Source of the DNA: Klebsiella spallanzanii
GTDB taxonomy: Bacteria; Pseudomonadota; Gammaproteobacteria; Enterobacterales; Enterobacteriaceae
Length of the DNA: 64,000 nucleotides
Direction: 5' to 3'
NCBI RefSeq assembly: GCF_902158555.1
Contig: NZ_CABGGS010000001.1
Coordinates: 496,001-560,000 of the forward strand
The position numbers and the translations under genes are program-made. Under the pieces are notes generated by a model that was not told the DNA's origin, searched no databases, and was given only the letters and a program-made list of their open reading frames with translations. Below, piece by piece: positions 56,991-64,000 of the stretch (its first letter is position 1; every line of letters starts with the position of its first letter).

Positions 56991-58055
56991 TTATTTTGCC
57001 TTAGCTTCCAGAGTGGCGAACCACGGGGCGATAAAGTCTTCGGTCTGCCCCCAGCCCGGAATAATTTTACCCAGCGAGGCGACGTTCACCGCTCCCGGCT
57101 GCGCCGCCAGCAGCGCCTGCGGGATCGCCGCGGCTTTAAAGTCGTAGGTGGCCGGAGTCGCTTCACCAGCAATCTTATTGGCGATCAGACGCACGTTGGT
57201 CGCACCGATAAGCTTAGGATCCACCGCCACGCTCACTTTCCACGGGCTGCCGGATTCGCGCATCAGTTGCAGATCCTGGTTAGAAATATCGATGCTGTAG
57301 AGCTTGATCTCGGTGCGACCGTTCTCTTTCAGCGCTTTATAAGCGCCCTGGCTGAAGGCATCCCAGGTGCCCCAGATAGCATCAATTTTGCCTTTCGGGT
57401 ATTTGGCTAAGATCGCGCCGACTTTGTTGGCGGTATCGCCCTGCACGTCAGAAGAGACGGCGCCAATCGACTCCAGCTCCTTGATGCCGGGGTTTTGCTT
57501 AAGCAGCGTCTGGTAAGCGGCCTGACGGCGCTCCATCGGCGGGAAGCCCGCGACCCACAGCTTGACGATATTGGCTTTGCCGTTGAAGTCTTTCACCAGT
57601 TGGCCAAAGGAGAGTTCGGTCAGCGAGGCATCATCCTGCTGAGTGACGGTCACGCCCGGAATTTCGCCGTTGACTGCGGTATCGAAGACCGAGACTTTAA
57701 TCCCCGCGTCCACGGCTTTTTTTACCAGCGCGGTGGCGTAAGGGTCGCGTCCCTGGGAAAGAATAATGCCGTCATATTTCTGACTAATCGCCTGGTTAAC
57801 GAAGTCCTGAAACTTAGCGTCATCGCCGTTGCTGAGGAAGGTGCTGATTTTAAAACCGAGCTTTTTGCCTTCCTGAATTGCCCCGGAGACAAACTGGGTA
57901 GTGTTATCATCAGAGCCCAAATTACGGATCACCGCGATGCGAATCGGGCCGCTATGTTCGGCAATCGCCGCCGGAACCGGCGTCGGGGTTTCAGCAAAGG
58001 CCGCCGCAGAGTTGAATAACCCCAGTGCGATGAGTGACAGCGTTATCTTTTTCAT
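56991..58055 (-). CDS. Ribose-type ABC importer 2, periplasmic sugar-binding protein
   Basis: A 354-residue RbsB-like binding protein. A signal peptide ends near AAFAE (about residue 21). The fold shows IRIAVIRNLGSDDNTTQFVS, IILSQGRDPYATALVKKAVD and KIDAIWGTWDAFSQGAYKAL. It is encoded after its permease and ATPase. Adjacent to mtnA/mtnK, it may bind 5-methylthioribose, which Klebsiella can take up from outside; this is inference from context. Confidence 0.87.
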   Translation of the reverse strand: MKKITLSLIALGLFNSAAAFAETPTPVPAAIAEHSGPIRIAVIRNLGSDDNTTQFVSGAIQEGKKLGFKISTFLSNGDDAKFQDFVNQAISQKYDGIILSQGRDPYATALVKKAVDAGIKVSVFDTAVNGEIPGVTVTQQDDASLTELSFGQLVKDFNGKANIVKLWVAGFPPMERRQAAYQTLLKQNPGIKELESIGAVSSDVQGDTANKVGAILAKYPKGKIDAIWGTWDAFSQGAYKALKENGRTEIKLYSIDISNQDLQLMRESGSPWKVSVAVDPKLIGATNVRLIANKIAGEATPATYDFKAAAIPQALLAAQPGAVNVASLGKIIPGWGQTEDFIAPWFATLEAKAK

Positions 58056-58075
58056 AGTGTTTACCCTGTAAAGTA

Positions 58076-59074
58076 TTAGGTGCGGCGTTGAAAATAAGTC
58101 AGTGCCAGCGCGCCAGCCAGCACCAGCCCTTTAATAATGTCCATTGCGTAATACGGCACCGAGAGCATCACCAGGCCGTTGGAGAGCACCCCCAGAATCA
58201 CCGCCCCCACCAGCGTACCGAGCGCGTTCGGTTTGCCGGAACCGGCCAGCGAAAAGCCTATCCACGCCGCCGCGACCGCATCCATCAGATAGCCGCTGCC
58301 GGCATTCACCTGTGATGAACCGATGCGCGAAGCCAGAAGAATGCCGCCCAGCCCTGCCAGCAGAGAGGCAATGACGTAGGCCGCCACTTTGTAGCGAGTG
58401 ATCCGCAGGCCAGACAGGCGCGCCGCTTCCGGGTTGCCGCCGATGGCGTACATCCGCCGTCCGTGAGTGGTCAACGAGAGCGCCAGCTGGGCGATAACGG
58501 TCACCACCAGCATAATGATCACGATAGTCGGCACCTGCCCCAGCAGACCAAACGCCGCCGGAATCGCACCTTCCGCCATATCGCCGCTCGGCAGCACCAT
58601 GTTTTCGGTGATTGATCCGCCGTAGCTGTAGGTCATCGCCACGCCCTGAATCACAAACAGGCTGGCAAGCGTCGCCAGCATGTCGGGAATACGCAGGATC
58701 ACAATCAGAAAAGCGTTAAACAGCCCGACTAAAGTACAGAGCGCGAGGGTGATAAGAATCGCCTCGGTAGTGCCAAAGCCGTGCCAGACGAACAGCGAAA
58801 TCACCAGCGCGTTGGCCAGCGAGGCGGTTGATCCCACCGACAAATCAAACCCGCCAATAGTCAGCGATATCGACACGCCGATGGCAATCACCGTCACGAT
58901 GGCGATGGATCGCAGGATGTTGATGATGTTAAACGGGTCGAGGAAGTTGTCCGACGCCAGGCCAAAAACGGCGATCAGCAAAACAACGGTCAGCAACATG
59001 CCCCATTTGTAGAGAAAATCAAAAAATCGCTGACGGCCCGATACCGTCGCGTTAACTGTCAGGGCCTTACTCAC
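58076..59074 (-). CDS. Ribose-type ABC importer 2, permease
   Basis: A 332-residue CUT2 permease with about eight to ten helices. The family pattern GGFDLSVGSTASLANALVIS and the loop THGRRMYAIGGNPEAARLSG are present. Only one permease gene is found in this operon, so the channel is a homodimer, unlike importer 1. The start overlaps the ATPase stop by four bases. Confidence 0.9.
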   Translation of the reverse strand: MSKALTVNATVSGRQRFFDFLYKWGMLLTVVLLIAVFGLASDNFLDPFNIINILRSIAIVTVIAIGVSISLTIGGFDLSVGSTASLANALVISLFVWHGFGTTEAILITLALCTLVGLFNAFLIVILRIPDMLATLASLFVIQGVAMTYSYGGSITENMVLPSGDMAEGAIPAAFGLLGQVPTIVIIMLVVTVIAQLALSLTTHGRRMYAIGGNPEAARLSGLRITRYKVAAYVIASLLAGLGGILLASRIGSSQVNAGSGYLMDAVAAAWIGFSLAGSGKPNALGTLVGAVILGVLSNGLVMLSVPYYAMDIIKGLVLAGALALTYFQRRT

Positions 59075-60573
59075 GCTGCTGCTCCTCCGGTGGAGTAATA
59101 AAGAATGTTCTCTTCCCGGGCCTCAGCGCCGGGAATTTCCGCCACGATGCGCCCGTCCCACAGCACGCAGATGCGATCGCACAGACCAACCAGCTCGGAG
59201 AATTCGCCTGAGGCGTAAATCACTCCTTTGCCTTCCCGCGCCAGGCCGTCAATCAGATGGAATAAATCCGTTTTGGCTTTCACATCGACGCCTTTGGTCG
59301 GCTCATCAAAAATCAGTACATTGGCGCTACCGCGCAGCCATTTGCCAATCGCCACTTTCTGCTGATTGCCGCCGGAGAGGCGGCGCAGGGTCTGCGCCGG
59401 TCCGGAAGTGCGAATACCTACCCGCGCAATGACTTCTTCTGCCCAGCGCCAGGCCTGACGATGGCCAAACAGGCTCCAGCGGGAAAAGCTGTTATCGGCG
59501 CTGACCGCCAGATTCATCGCCACCGGCTCTTCGATAAAAATCCCCTCTTTGCGCCGCTCTTCCGGCACCAGCGCCAGACCGCGGGCGACTGAATCCGCCG
59601 GATCGCGCGGTCGCCAGGGCTGGTTGTTCAGTTCTCCATGCTTCAGGCGGCTTTTGCTGGCACCAAACAGCGCCTTGCACAGTTCCGTTTTCCCGGCCCC
59701 GGCCAGCCCGGCAATACCGAGAATTTCCCCTTTGCGCAGGCGCAGGGAGATATCCTGCAGCAACCCTTCGTCGTGCAGCCCTTCAACCTGCAGCAGAACC
59801 TCATCGCTGTGCGGCGGACGCTTCGGCGGGAAGATATCGCTCAGCTCATGGCCGAGCATCTTCTCGACGATCTGCTCGCCGCTCAGTTCAGCCATCGGCC
59901 CGCTCTCAATCAGGCGACCGTCGCGCAGCACCGTCAGGGTGTCGCAAATCGCCTTCAGCTCATGAATTCGGTGTGAGATAAACACCACGCCAATCCCCTG
60001 CTGCTGCAGGCGGCGAACCACCGCAAACAGGCGTTCGCTTTCGTTCTGGTCCAGCGGCGCGGTGGGTTCGTCGAGGATAAGAAAACGGCAATGGTGCGAC
60101 AGGGCGCGGGCCAGCAGGATTTGCTGTTTTTCCGCCAACGTGCAGCTATCGATTGAACGCCGCACGTCGAGGGTGACGTCCAGCTGGGCCAGCGCTTCGC
60201 GCGCCAGTTGGCGCAGTCGTCCCCAGCGAAAGGCGATCCCCGGTTCCGCCAGTCTGTCGAGCATAATGTTTTCGGCGATGCTCAGGCCCGGAACCAGCGC
60301 AACGTCGACCTCCTGCTGCACCAGATGAATGCCCAGTTGTTTGGCATCGCGCGGCGAGCGAATACCCACCGGCTGATTGTTGATCACCACTTCGCCTTCG
60401 TAATGCGCGTGCGTACCGCACAGCACCGCCATGAGCGTCGATTTACCCGCACCGTTGGCCCCGGTCAGCGCATGCACCGAACCACCGTTCAGGGTGAAAG
60501 AGACGTTGCTCAGTGCCCGCAAGCCGGAAAAGGCCAGGCTAATATTTTGCATCTCAAGGCGATTGCCGCTCAT
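59071..60573 (-). CDS. Ribose-type ABC importer 2, ATPase with two nucleotide-binding domains
   Basis: A 500-residue CUT2 ATPase with two fused domains. The first has Walker A GANGAGKST and Walker B FLILDEPTAPLD with the degenerate signature CTLAEKQQ; the second has GLAGAGKTE, signature LSGGNQQKVAIGKWL and VLIFDEPTKGVD. It is the first gene of the importer 2 operon, so its promoter lies in the divergent spacer with hcxA, where a MetJ-like site is seen. Confidence 0.9.
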   Translation of the reverse strand: MSGNRLEMQNISLAFSGLRALSNVSFTLNGGSVHALTGANGAGKSTLMAVLCGTHAHYEGEVVINNQPVGIRSPRDAKQLGIHLVQQEVDVALVPGLSIAENIMLDRLAEPGIAFRWGRLRQLAREALAQLDVTLDVRRSIDSCTLAEKQQILLARALSHHCRFLILDEPTAPLDQNESERLFAVVRRLQQQGIGVVFISHRIHELKAICDTLTVLRDGRLIESGPMAELSGEQIVEKMLGHELSDIFPPKRPPHSDEVLLQVEGLHDEGLLQDISLRLRKGEILGIAGLAGAGKTELCKALFGASKSRLKHGELNNQPWRPRDPADSVARGLALVPEERRKEGIFIEEPVAMNLAVSADNSFSRWSLFGHRQAWRWAEEVIARVGIRTSGPAQTLRRLSGGNQQKVAIGKWLRGSANVLIFDEPTKGVDVKAKTDLFHLIDGLAREGKGVIYASGEFSELVGLCDRICVLWDGRIVAEIPGAEAREENILYYSTGGAAA

Positions 60574-60674
60574 CCCCTGTACCCTGTCGATTAATCTTCT
60601 GATTTAACGAATTTTTCATAGCCGCTCTTGACTGACAAATGCATAAAAGGCATAAGATAAAACGAAATAATATT

Positions 60675-60698
60675 AGCCATCCGGATGTCCAGACATAA
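60675..60698. promoter_or_regulatory. MetJ-like operator between importer 2 and hcxA
   Basis: Three consecutive octamers, AGCCATCC, GGATGTCC and AGACATAA, each match five of eight bases of AGACGTCT. This is weaker than the sites at mtnE/mtnC and mtnA/mtnK, but several moderate tandem boxes can bind MetJ cooperatively. A TTGACT promoter-like -35 lies upstream on the hcxA side. Confidence 0.5.
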
Positions 60699-60733
60699 CA
60701 TCGGGTTAGCAAAACAGAACAAGGACAGCATTT

Positions 60734-61822
60734 ATGAGTCACAGCGATATCCGCGTGGTCCCCGGCCCCGCCAACTACTACTCCCATCCTGGCAGCCTGG
60801 CCCGACTACATGATTTTTACAGCGAAGAGCAGCTTTCACGGGCGGTATGGGTTTACGGCGAGCGGGCTATCGCTGGCGCGCAGGCATTCCTGCCGGAAGC
60901 GTTTAACGCTCCTGGAGCCAAAAGAATCTTATTTAAAGGTCATTGCAGCGAAAGCGATGTCAGCGAACTGGCCCGCGAGTCTGGCGACGATCGGTCGGTG
61001 GTGATTGGCGTCGGCGGCGGTGCGCTGCTGGATACCGCGAAAGCGCTGGCCCGCCGCCTCGGCTTGCCGGTGGTGGCGATCCCCACCATCGCCGCCACCT
61101 GCGCAGCGTGGACGCCGCTGTCGGTGTGGTACAACGATGCCGGTCAGGCGCTGCAGTTTGAAATCTTCGACGATGCCAACTTCCTCGTGCTGGTGGAGCC
61201 GCAAATTATCCTCAACGCACCGGCGGAATATCTGCTGGCGGGTATCGGCGATACGCTGGCGAAGTGGTATGAAGCGGTGGTGCTGGCTCCGCAGCCGGAG
61301 ACGCTGCCGCTTACCGTGCGCCTCGGTATCAACGGCGCGCTGGCGATCCGCGATGTGCTGCTGGAAAGCAGCGAAACCGCGCTGGCCGACCAGCAGCGCG
61401 GCGAACTGACTCAGGCTTTCCGCGATGTAGTCGATGCGATTATCGCCGGCGGCGGTATGGTCGGCGGATTAGGCGAGCGCTATACCCGCGTCGCCGCGGC
61501 CCATGCGGTGCATAACGGACTGACGGTGCTGCCGCAGACCGAGAAGTATCTTCACGGGACCAAAGTCGCCTACGGCATTCTGGTACAGAGCGCCCTGCTT
61601 GGCCAGGACGATGTGCTGGCGCAGTTAGTGCAGGCGTATCAGCGCTTTAACCTGCCGACCACCCTGGCAGCGCTGGAGGTCGATATCAACAATCGCCAGG
61701 AGCTGGATAAAGTCATCGCTCATACCCTGCGCCCGGTGGAGTCCATCCATTTCCTGCCGGTTGAGCTGAACGCCGAAACCCTGCGCGCGGCGTTCGAAAA
61801 AGTCGAACGCTTCGCCGGTTAA
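60734..61822 (+). CDS. hcxA: Hydroxycarboxylate dehydrogenase HcxA (YbdH)
   Basis: A 362-residue iron-containing/glycerol-dehydrogenase-type oxidoreductase, nearly identical to E. coli YbdH. The nucleotide-binding GVGGGALLDTAKALARRLG (about 93-111) is present, and the metal region shows AAAHAVHNGLTVLP. The E. coli enzyme reduces 2-oxoacids such as 2-oxobutanoate. In E. coli it neighbours ybdL; here about 37 kb separates them. A MetJ-like site upstream suggests a link with 2-keto-4-methylthiobutyrate. Confidence 0.93.
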   Translation: MSHSDIRVVPGPANYYSHPGSLARLHDFYSEEQLSRAVWVYGERAIAGAQAFLPEAFNAPGAKRILFKGHCSESDVSELARESGDDRSVVIGVGGGALLDTAKALARRLGLPVVAIPTIAATCAAWTPLSVWYNDAGQALQFEIFDDANFLVLVEPQIILNAPAEYLLAGIGDTLAKWYEAVVLAPQPETLPLTVRLGINGALAIRDVLLESSETALADQQRGELTQAFRDVVDAIIAGGGMVGGLGERYTRVAAAHAVHNGLTVLPQTEKYLHGTKVAYGILVQSALLGQDDVLAQLVQAYQRFNLPTTLAALEVDINNRQELDKVIAHTLRPVESIHFLPVELNAETLRAAFEKVERFAG

Positions 61823-61930
61823 CGTCCCCGTTTTATTCGCCTCTGCCACCCGGCGGAGGCGCTTTCGAGTCGCCTCGCAAAGCTAATGTTTCTGTCTTTA
61901 TTCCGCATAAAATCTGCATTATCGTCTCCT

Positions 61931-61962
61931 ATAAGATAATTTAAATTTACTTATAATCTTAT
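61931..61962. promoter_or_regulatory. Inverted repeat upstream of the XRE gene, candidate autoregulatory operator
   Basis: ATAAGAT (61931-61937) and ATCTTAT (61956-61962) are inverted copies 18 bases apart in an AT-rich promoter region about 70 bases before the toxin-stub ATG. Toxin-antitoxin operons are often repressed from such repeats. Confidence 0.4.
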
Positions 61963-62003
61963 TATTTACTTATGATGAGCTTTGACATAAAGTGGAGGTC
62001 AGG

Positions 62004-62069
62004 ATGATCGTTTTTTGGTCGAAAAGCGCAGAACCTCAACAACCTATCTTCACGAGGAGGCAACGCCTT
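62004..62069 (+). pseudogene. Possible stub of a deleted RelE-type toxin
   Basis: An ATG with a good GGAGG upstream opens MIVFWSKSAEPQQPI, which resembles the N-terminus of RelE/ParE-type toxins, then continues in frame into the antitoxin start after only 22 codons. This looks like an internal deletion that left the toxin start and fused it with the antitoxin frame. It could equally be a genuine N-terminal extension of the downstream protein. Confidence 0.35.
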
Positions 62070-62474
62070 ATGGCTGTGCAACTAATTAAGGATGACGAGG
62101 GCAACCCACAGTATGTGGTGATCCCCTATAACGAATACTTCCAGATGCGTCTGAAAATGGCGGAATACGATGATGAAAAAGAGGAAGAGTGGGAAGACGT
62201 CCCCTACGAATCTGATGAATTCGACGATGTCCCATTACCTGACAGCGTCTGCGACATCATGCATCGTGAGAAAGTCAGCCTGCAGGCTGCCTGGCGTATC
62301 CTGCGTGGCCTGTCGCAGCAGGAAGTTGCCGATAAGCTTGGCGTGAGTCAGTCTGCGGTTTCCCAGCTAGAAGCTATCGACTCCCGCCCGCAAAAGCGCA
62401 CCCGCGAAAAGCTGGCGGCAATATACGGCTGCACGCAGGAGCAAATCAGCCTGTATCTGCCGAAAGAGGGTTAA
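62070..62474 (+). CDS. XRE-family antitoxin-like DNA-binding protein
   Basis: A 134-residue protein. The N-terminal part ([20 protein letters not shown]) resembles antitoxin domains, followed by an acidic linker and a C-terminal XRE helix-turn-helix ([20 protein letters not shown], about residues 89-108). A GAGGAGG ribosome site precedes ATG 62070; the frame also opens at 62004. A full toxin gene is absent, so it is an orphan. It overlaps the stop of the convergent ybdD by a few bases. Confidence 0.8.
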   Translation: MAVQLIKDDEGNPQYVVIPYNEYFQMRLKMAEYDDEKEEEWEDVPYESDEFDDVPLPDSVCDIMHREKVSLQAAWRILRGLSQQEVADKLGVSQSAVSQLEAIDSRPQKRTREKLAAIYGCTQEQISLYLPKEG

Positions 62475-62668
62475 CAGCACTTCGCCCCACCTTTACCGCC
62501 ATAGCGCGCATCCTGGCGTTCGCGGAAAAACTCTTCGTAGGTCATCGGCGTCTGCTCAGGATGAGTGGCGCGAATGTGTTCGACGTAGTTGTCGTAATCC
62601 GGCACGCCGATCATCATTTTCGCCGCCTGACCTAAATATTTTCCTGCTTTTGAAAGGGTATCGAACAT
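62471..62668 (-). CDS. ybdD: YbdD/YjiX family small protein
   Basis: A 65-residue protein of the DUF466 family ending in [15 protein letters not shown], nearly identical to E. coli YbdD. It starts at ATG 62668; an upstream extension is not needed. YbdD-type proteins are always next to CstA-family transporters and are needed for pyruvate uptake by the paralogous pair BtsT/YjiX. It follows cstA by about 50 bases with a hairpin between. Confidence 0.93.
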   Translation of the reverse strand: MFDTLSKAGKYLGQAAKMMIGVPDYDNYVEHIRATHPEQTPMTYEEFFRERQDARYGGKGGAKCC

Positions 62669-62685
62669 ATTTACCTCTAACCATT

Positions 62686-62711
62686 GCCCCTTTCCCATTC
62701 AGGAAAGGGGC
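62686..62711 (-). other. Ten-base-pair hairpin between cstA and ybdD
   Basis: GCCCCTTTCC (62686-62695) and GGAAAGGGGC (62702-62711) form a perfect stem with a six-base loop. No T-tract follows on the - strand, so it may protect or process the cstA-ybdD transcript rather than end it. Confidence 0.6.
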
Positions 62712-62719
62712 TAACTCTA

Positions 62720-64000
62720 TTAGTGCGCACGTTTGGCCTGAGCCACCAGGTTGTCTGCATCAGCAGGCATCGCCTGGTAAGGGGTCTCTTTCGCCGTCGG
62801 TTTGTCCTCTTTCAGCGCCGCCAGCGCGGTTTTAATTGAGAACAGCGCCAGCACCACCACCACGACCATAAAGAAGATGGTCAGACCGGCGTCCAGACGA
62901 TTATTAAACACCAGCTGCGCCAGTTGCGATTCGGTGTACTGCGGCGGGATGTTGCCGCTGTCAATCATCGCCTGGAACTTATTGGCAATCGCCAGGAAGC
63001 CCACTTTGGTATCAGTACTGAACGACTTCTGCCAGCCCGCCGTCAGGGTACAAATCAGCAGCCAGGAAGTCGGCAGCAGCGCGACCCACGCGTAGCGCTG
63101 GCGTTTCATCTTAAACAGTACCACCGCACAGAGCATCAGCGCCATCCCCGCCAGCATCTGGTTGGCGATACCAAACAGCGGCCACAGGGTGTTGATGCCG
63201 CCGAGTGGGTCGACCACGCCCTGATGCAGGAAGTAACCCCACGCCAGCACGCATAGCCCGGTCGCCAGAAGGTTAGCTGGAAGCGAACTGGTTTTCTTCA
63301 GCCCCGGACTTATCACTCCCAGCAGATCCTGGAGCATAAAGCGCGCTGCACGCGTTCCCGCATCCACCGCGGTCAGGATAAACAGCGCCTCAAACAAAAT
63401 CGCGAAGTGATACCAGAAGGAGACATCCATCAGCCCGCCCAGCGAGCCGTGCAGGATGTAGGCCATCCCCACCGCTAGCGTTGGCGCGCCGCCAGCACGG
63501 GAGATAATCGACTGCTCGCCTACTTCTTTAGCAATCTGGCTGAGGGTATCAGGCGTGATGGTAAAGCCCCAACTGCTCACCACCTGCGCCGCTGATGCCA
63601 CCACATCGGTGACGCCCGCCGGAGCCAGTACCGCCATCGGGCTGTTCATGGCGAAGTAGACGCCCGGGTCGATAATACAGGCCGCCACCAGCGCCATAAT
63701 CGCCACGAAGGACTCCATCAGCATGCCGCCGTAGCCGATAAAGCAGGCCTGGCCTTCATTGGCCAGCATTTTCGGCGTAGTGCCGGAGGCGATCAGGGCA
63801 TGGAAGCCGGAGACCGCACCGCAGGCGATAGTGATAAACAGGAACGGGAACATACTGCCGCTCCAGACCGGACCGGTGCCATCAATAAACTTGGTCAGCG
63901 CCGGCATCGTCAGGGTTGGGCGCATAATCAGGATACCAATTGCCAGACCAACGATAGTGCCGATTTTCAGGAAAGTGGAGAGGTAGTCGCGCGGTGCCAA
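62720..64000 (-). CDS. cstA: Pyruvate/peptide transporter CstA, C-terminal part (5' end outside window)
   Basis: The C-terminal 426 residues of the carbon-starvation protein CstA, about 60 percent of the 701-residue family length. The frame is open to the window edge, where it reads LAPRDYLSTFLKIG. About eleven membrane segments are visible, with blocks GGAPTLAVGMAYILHGSLGG and FGIANQMLAGMALMLCAVVL. CstA transports pyruvate and peptides in starvation. Downstream ybdD belongs to the same operon. Confidence 0.96.
   Translation of the reverse strand: MAPRDYLSTFLKIGTIVGLAIGILIMRPTLTMPALTKFIDGTGPVWSGSMFPFLFITIACGAVSGFHALIASGTTPKMLANEGQACFIGYGGMLMESFVAIMALVAACIIDPGVYFAMNSPMAVLAPAGVTDVVASAAQVVSSWGFTITPDTLSQIAKEVGEQSIISRAGGAPTLAVGMAYILHGSLGGLMDVSFWYHFAILFEALFILTAVDAGTRAARFMLQDLLGVISPGLKKTSSLPANLLATGLCVLAWGYFLHQGVVDPLGGINTLWPLFGIANQMLAGMALMLCAVVLFKMKRQRYAWVALLPTSWLLICTLTAGWQKSFSTDTKVGFLAIANKFQAMIDSGNIPPQYTESQLAQLVFNNRLDAGLTIFFMVVVVVLALFSIKTALAALKEDKPTAKETPYQAMPADADNLVAQAKRAH

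Overview
The window is enterobacterial chromosome, most likely Klebsiella or Raoultella. The backbone order rsfS-rlmH-mrdAB-rlpA-dacA-ybeD-lipB-ybeF-lipA / tatE / ybeM / crcB / cspE / pagP / dcuC / rna / rnk / uspG / ahpF-ahpC / ybdO-ybdN-ybdM / ybdL ... ybdH ... ybdD-cstA is the E. coli K-12 map in reverse orientation. The methionine-salvage genes and a PhyK-type phytase point to Klebsiella. No insertion sequence, prophage, CRISPR array, tRNA or rRNA was seen. E. coli comparisons come from memory, not from a search.

Region 1 (1-18.6 kb) is housekeeping: ribosome silencing and 23S methylation, cell elongation and peptidoglycan (PBP2, RodA, RlpA, PBP5), lipoate synthesis, Tat export, fluoride export, cold shock, lipid A palmitoylation, dicarboxylate transport, RNase I and peroxide defence. 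Differences from E. coli K-12 are an intact ybeM, no citrate-fermentation cluster between dcuC and rna, no ybdR and no dsbG.

Region 2 (18.6-24.9 kb) holds the LysR regulator YbdO, the PP-loop/ParB-like pair YbdN-YbdM, and mtnE diverging from mtnC-mtnD. A near-identical 15-bp operator-like box lies before ybdO and before ybdN. MetJ boxes lie between mtnE and mtnC.

Region 3 (about 25-60.6 kb) is a long accessory block between ybdL and ybdH, which are neighbours in K-12. It carries a cytoplasmic sulfoxide-reductase-like molybdoenzyme; a ribose-type ABC importer with a PfkB kinase; an mtnB operon that also encodes an FGGY kinase and a 2-hydroxyacid dehydrogenase; a cytosine permease/PucR regulator/amidohydrolase trio; a carbohydrate ABC importer with two leaderless sulfatases and a LacI regulator; an inositol-monophosphatase/MFS/phytase operon; mtnA diverging from mtnK; and a second ribose-type ABC importer with an LVIVD-repeat protein.

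All the cytosolic steps of the 5'-methylthioadenosine cycle from methylthioribose to methionine (MtnK, MtnA, MtnB, MtnC, MtnD, MtnE) are in the window. MetJ-like tandem octamers precede mtnE/mtnCD, mtnA/mtnK and mtnB, and a weaker one lies between the second importer and hcxA. The block therefore reads as a sulfur (and phosphate) scavenging region. The most interesting unknowns are the kinase and dehydrogenase that appear to share MetJ control with mtnB, and the two candidate importers.

Region 4 (60.7-64 kb) holds hcxA (ybdH), an orphan XRE antitoxin with what looks like the stub of a deleted RelE-type toxin, ybdD, and the 3' part of cstA, which runs off the window.
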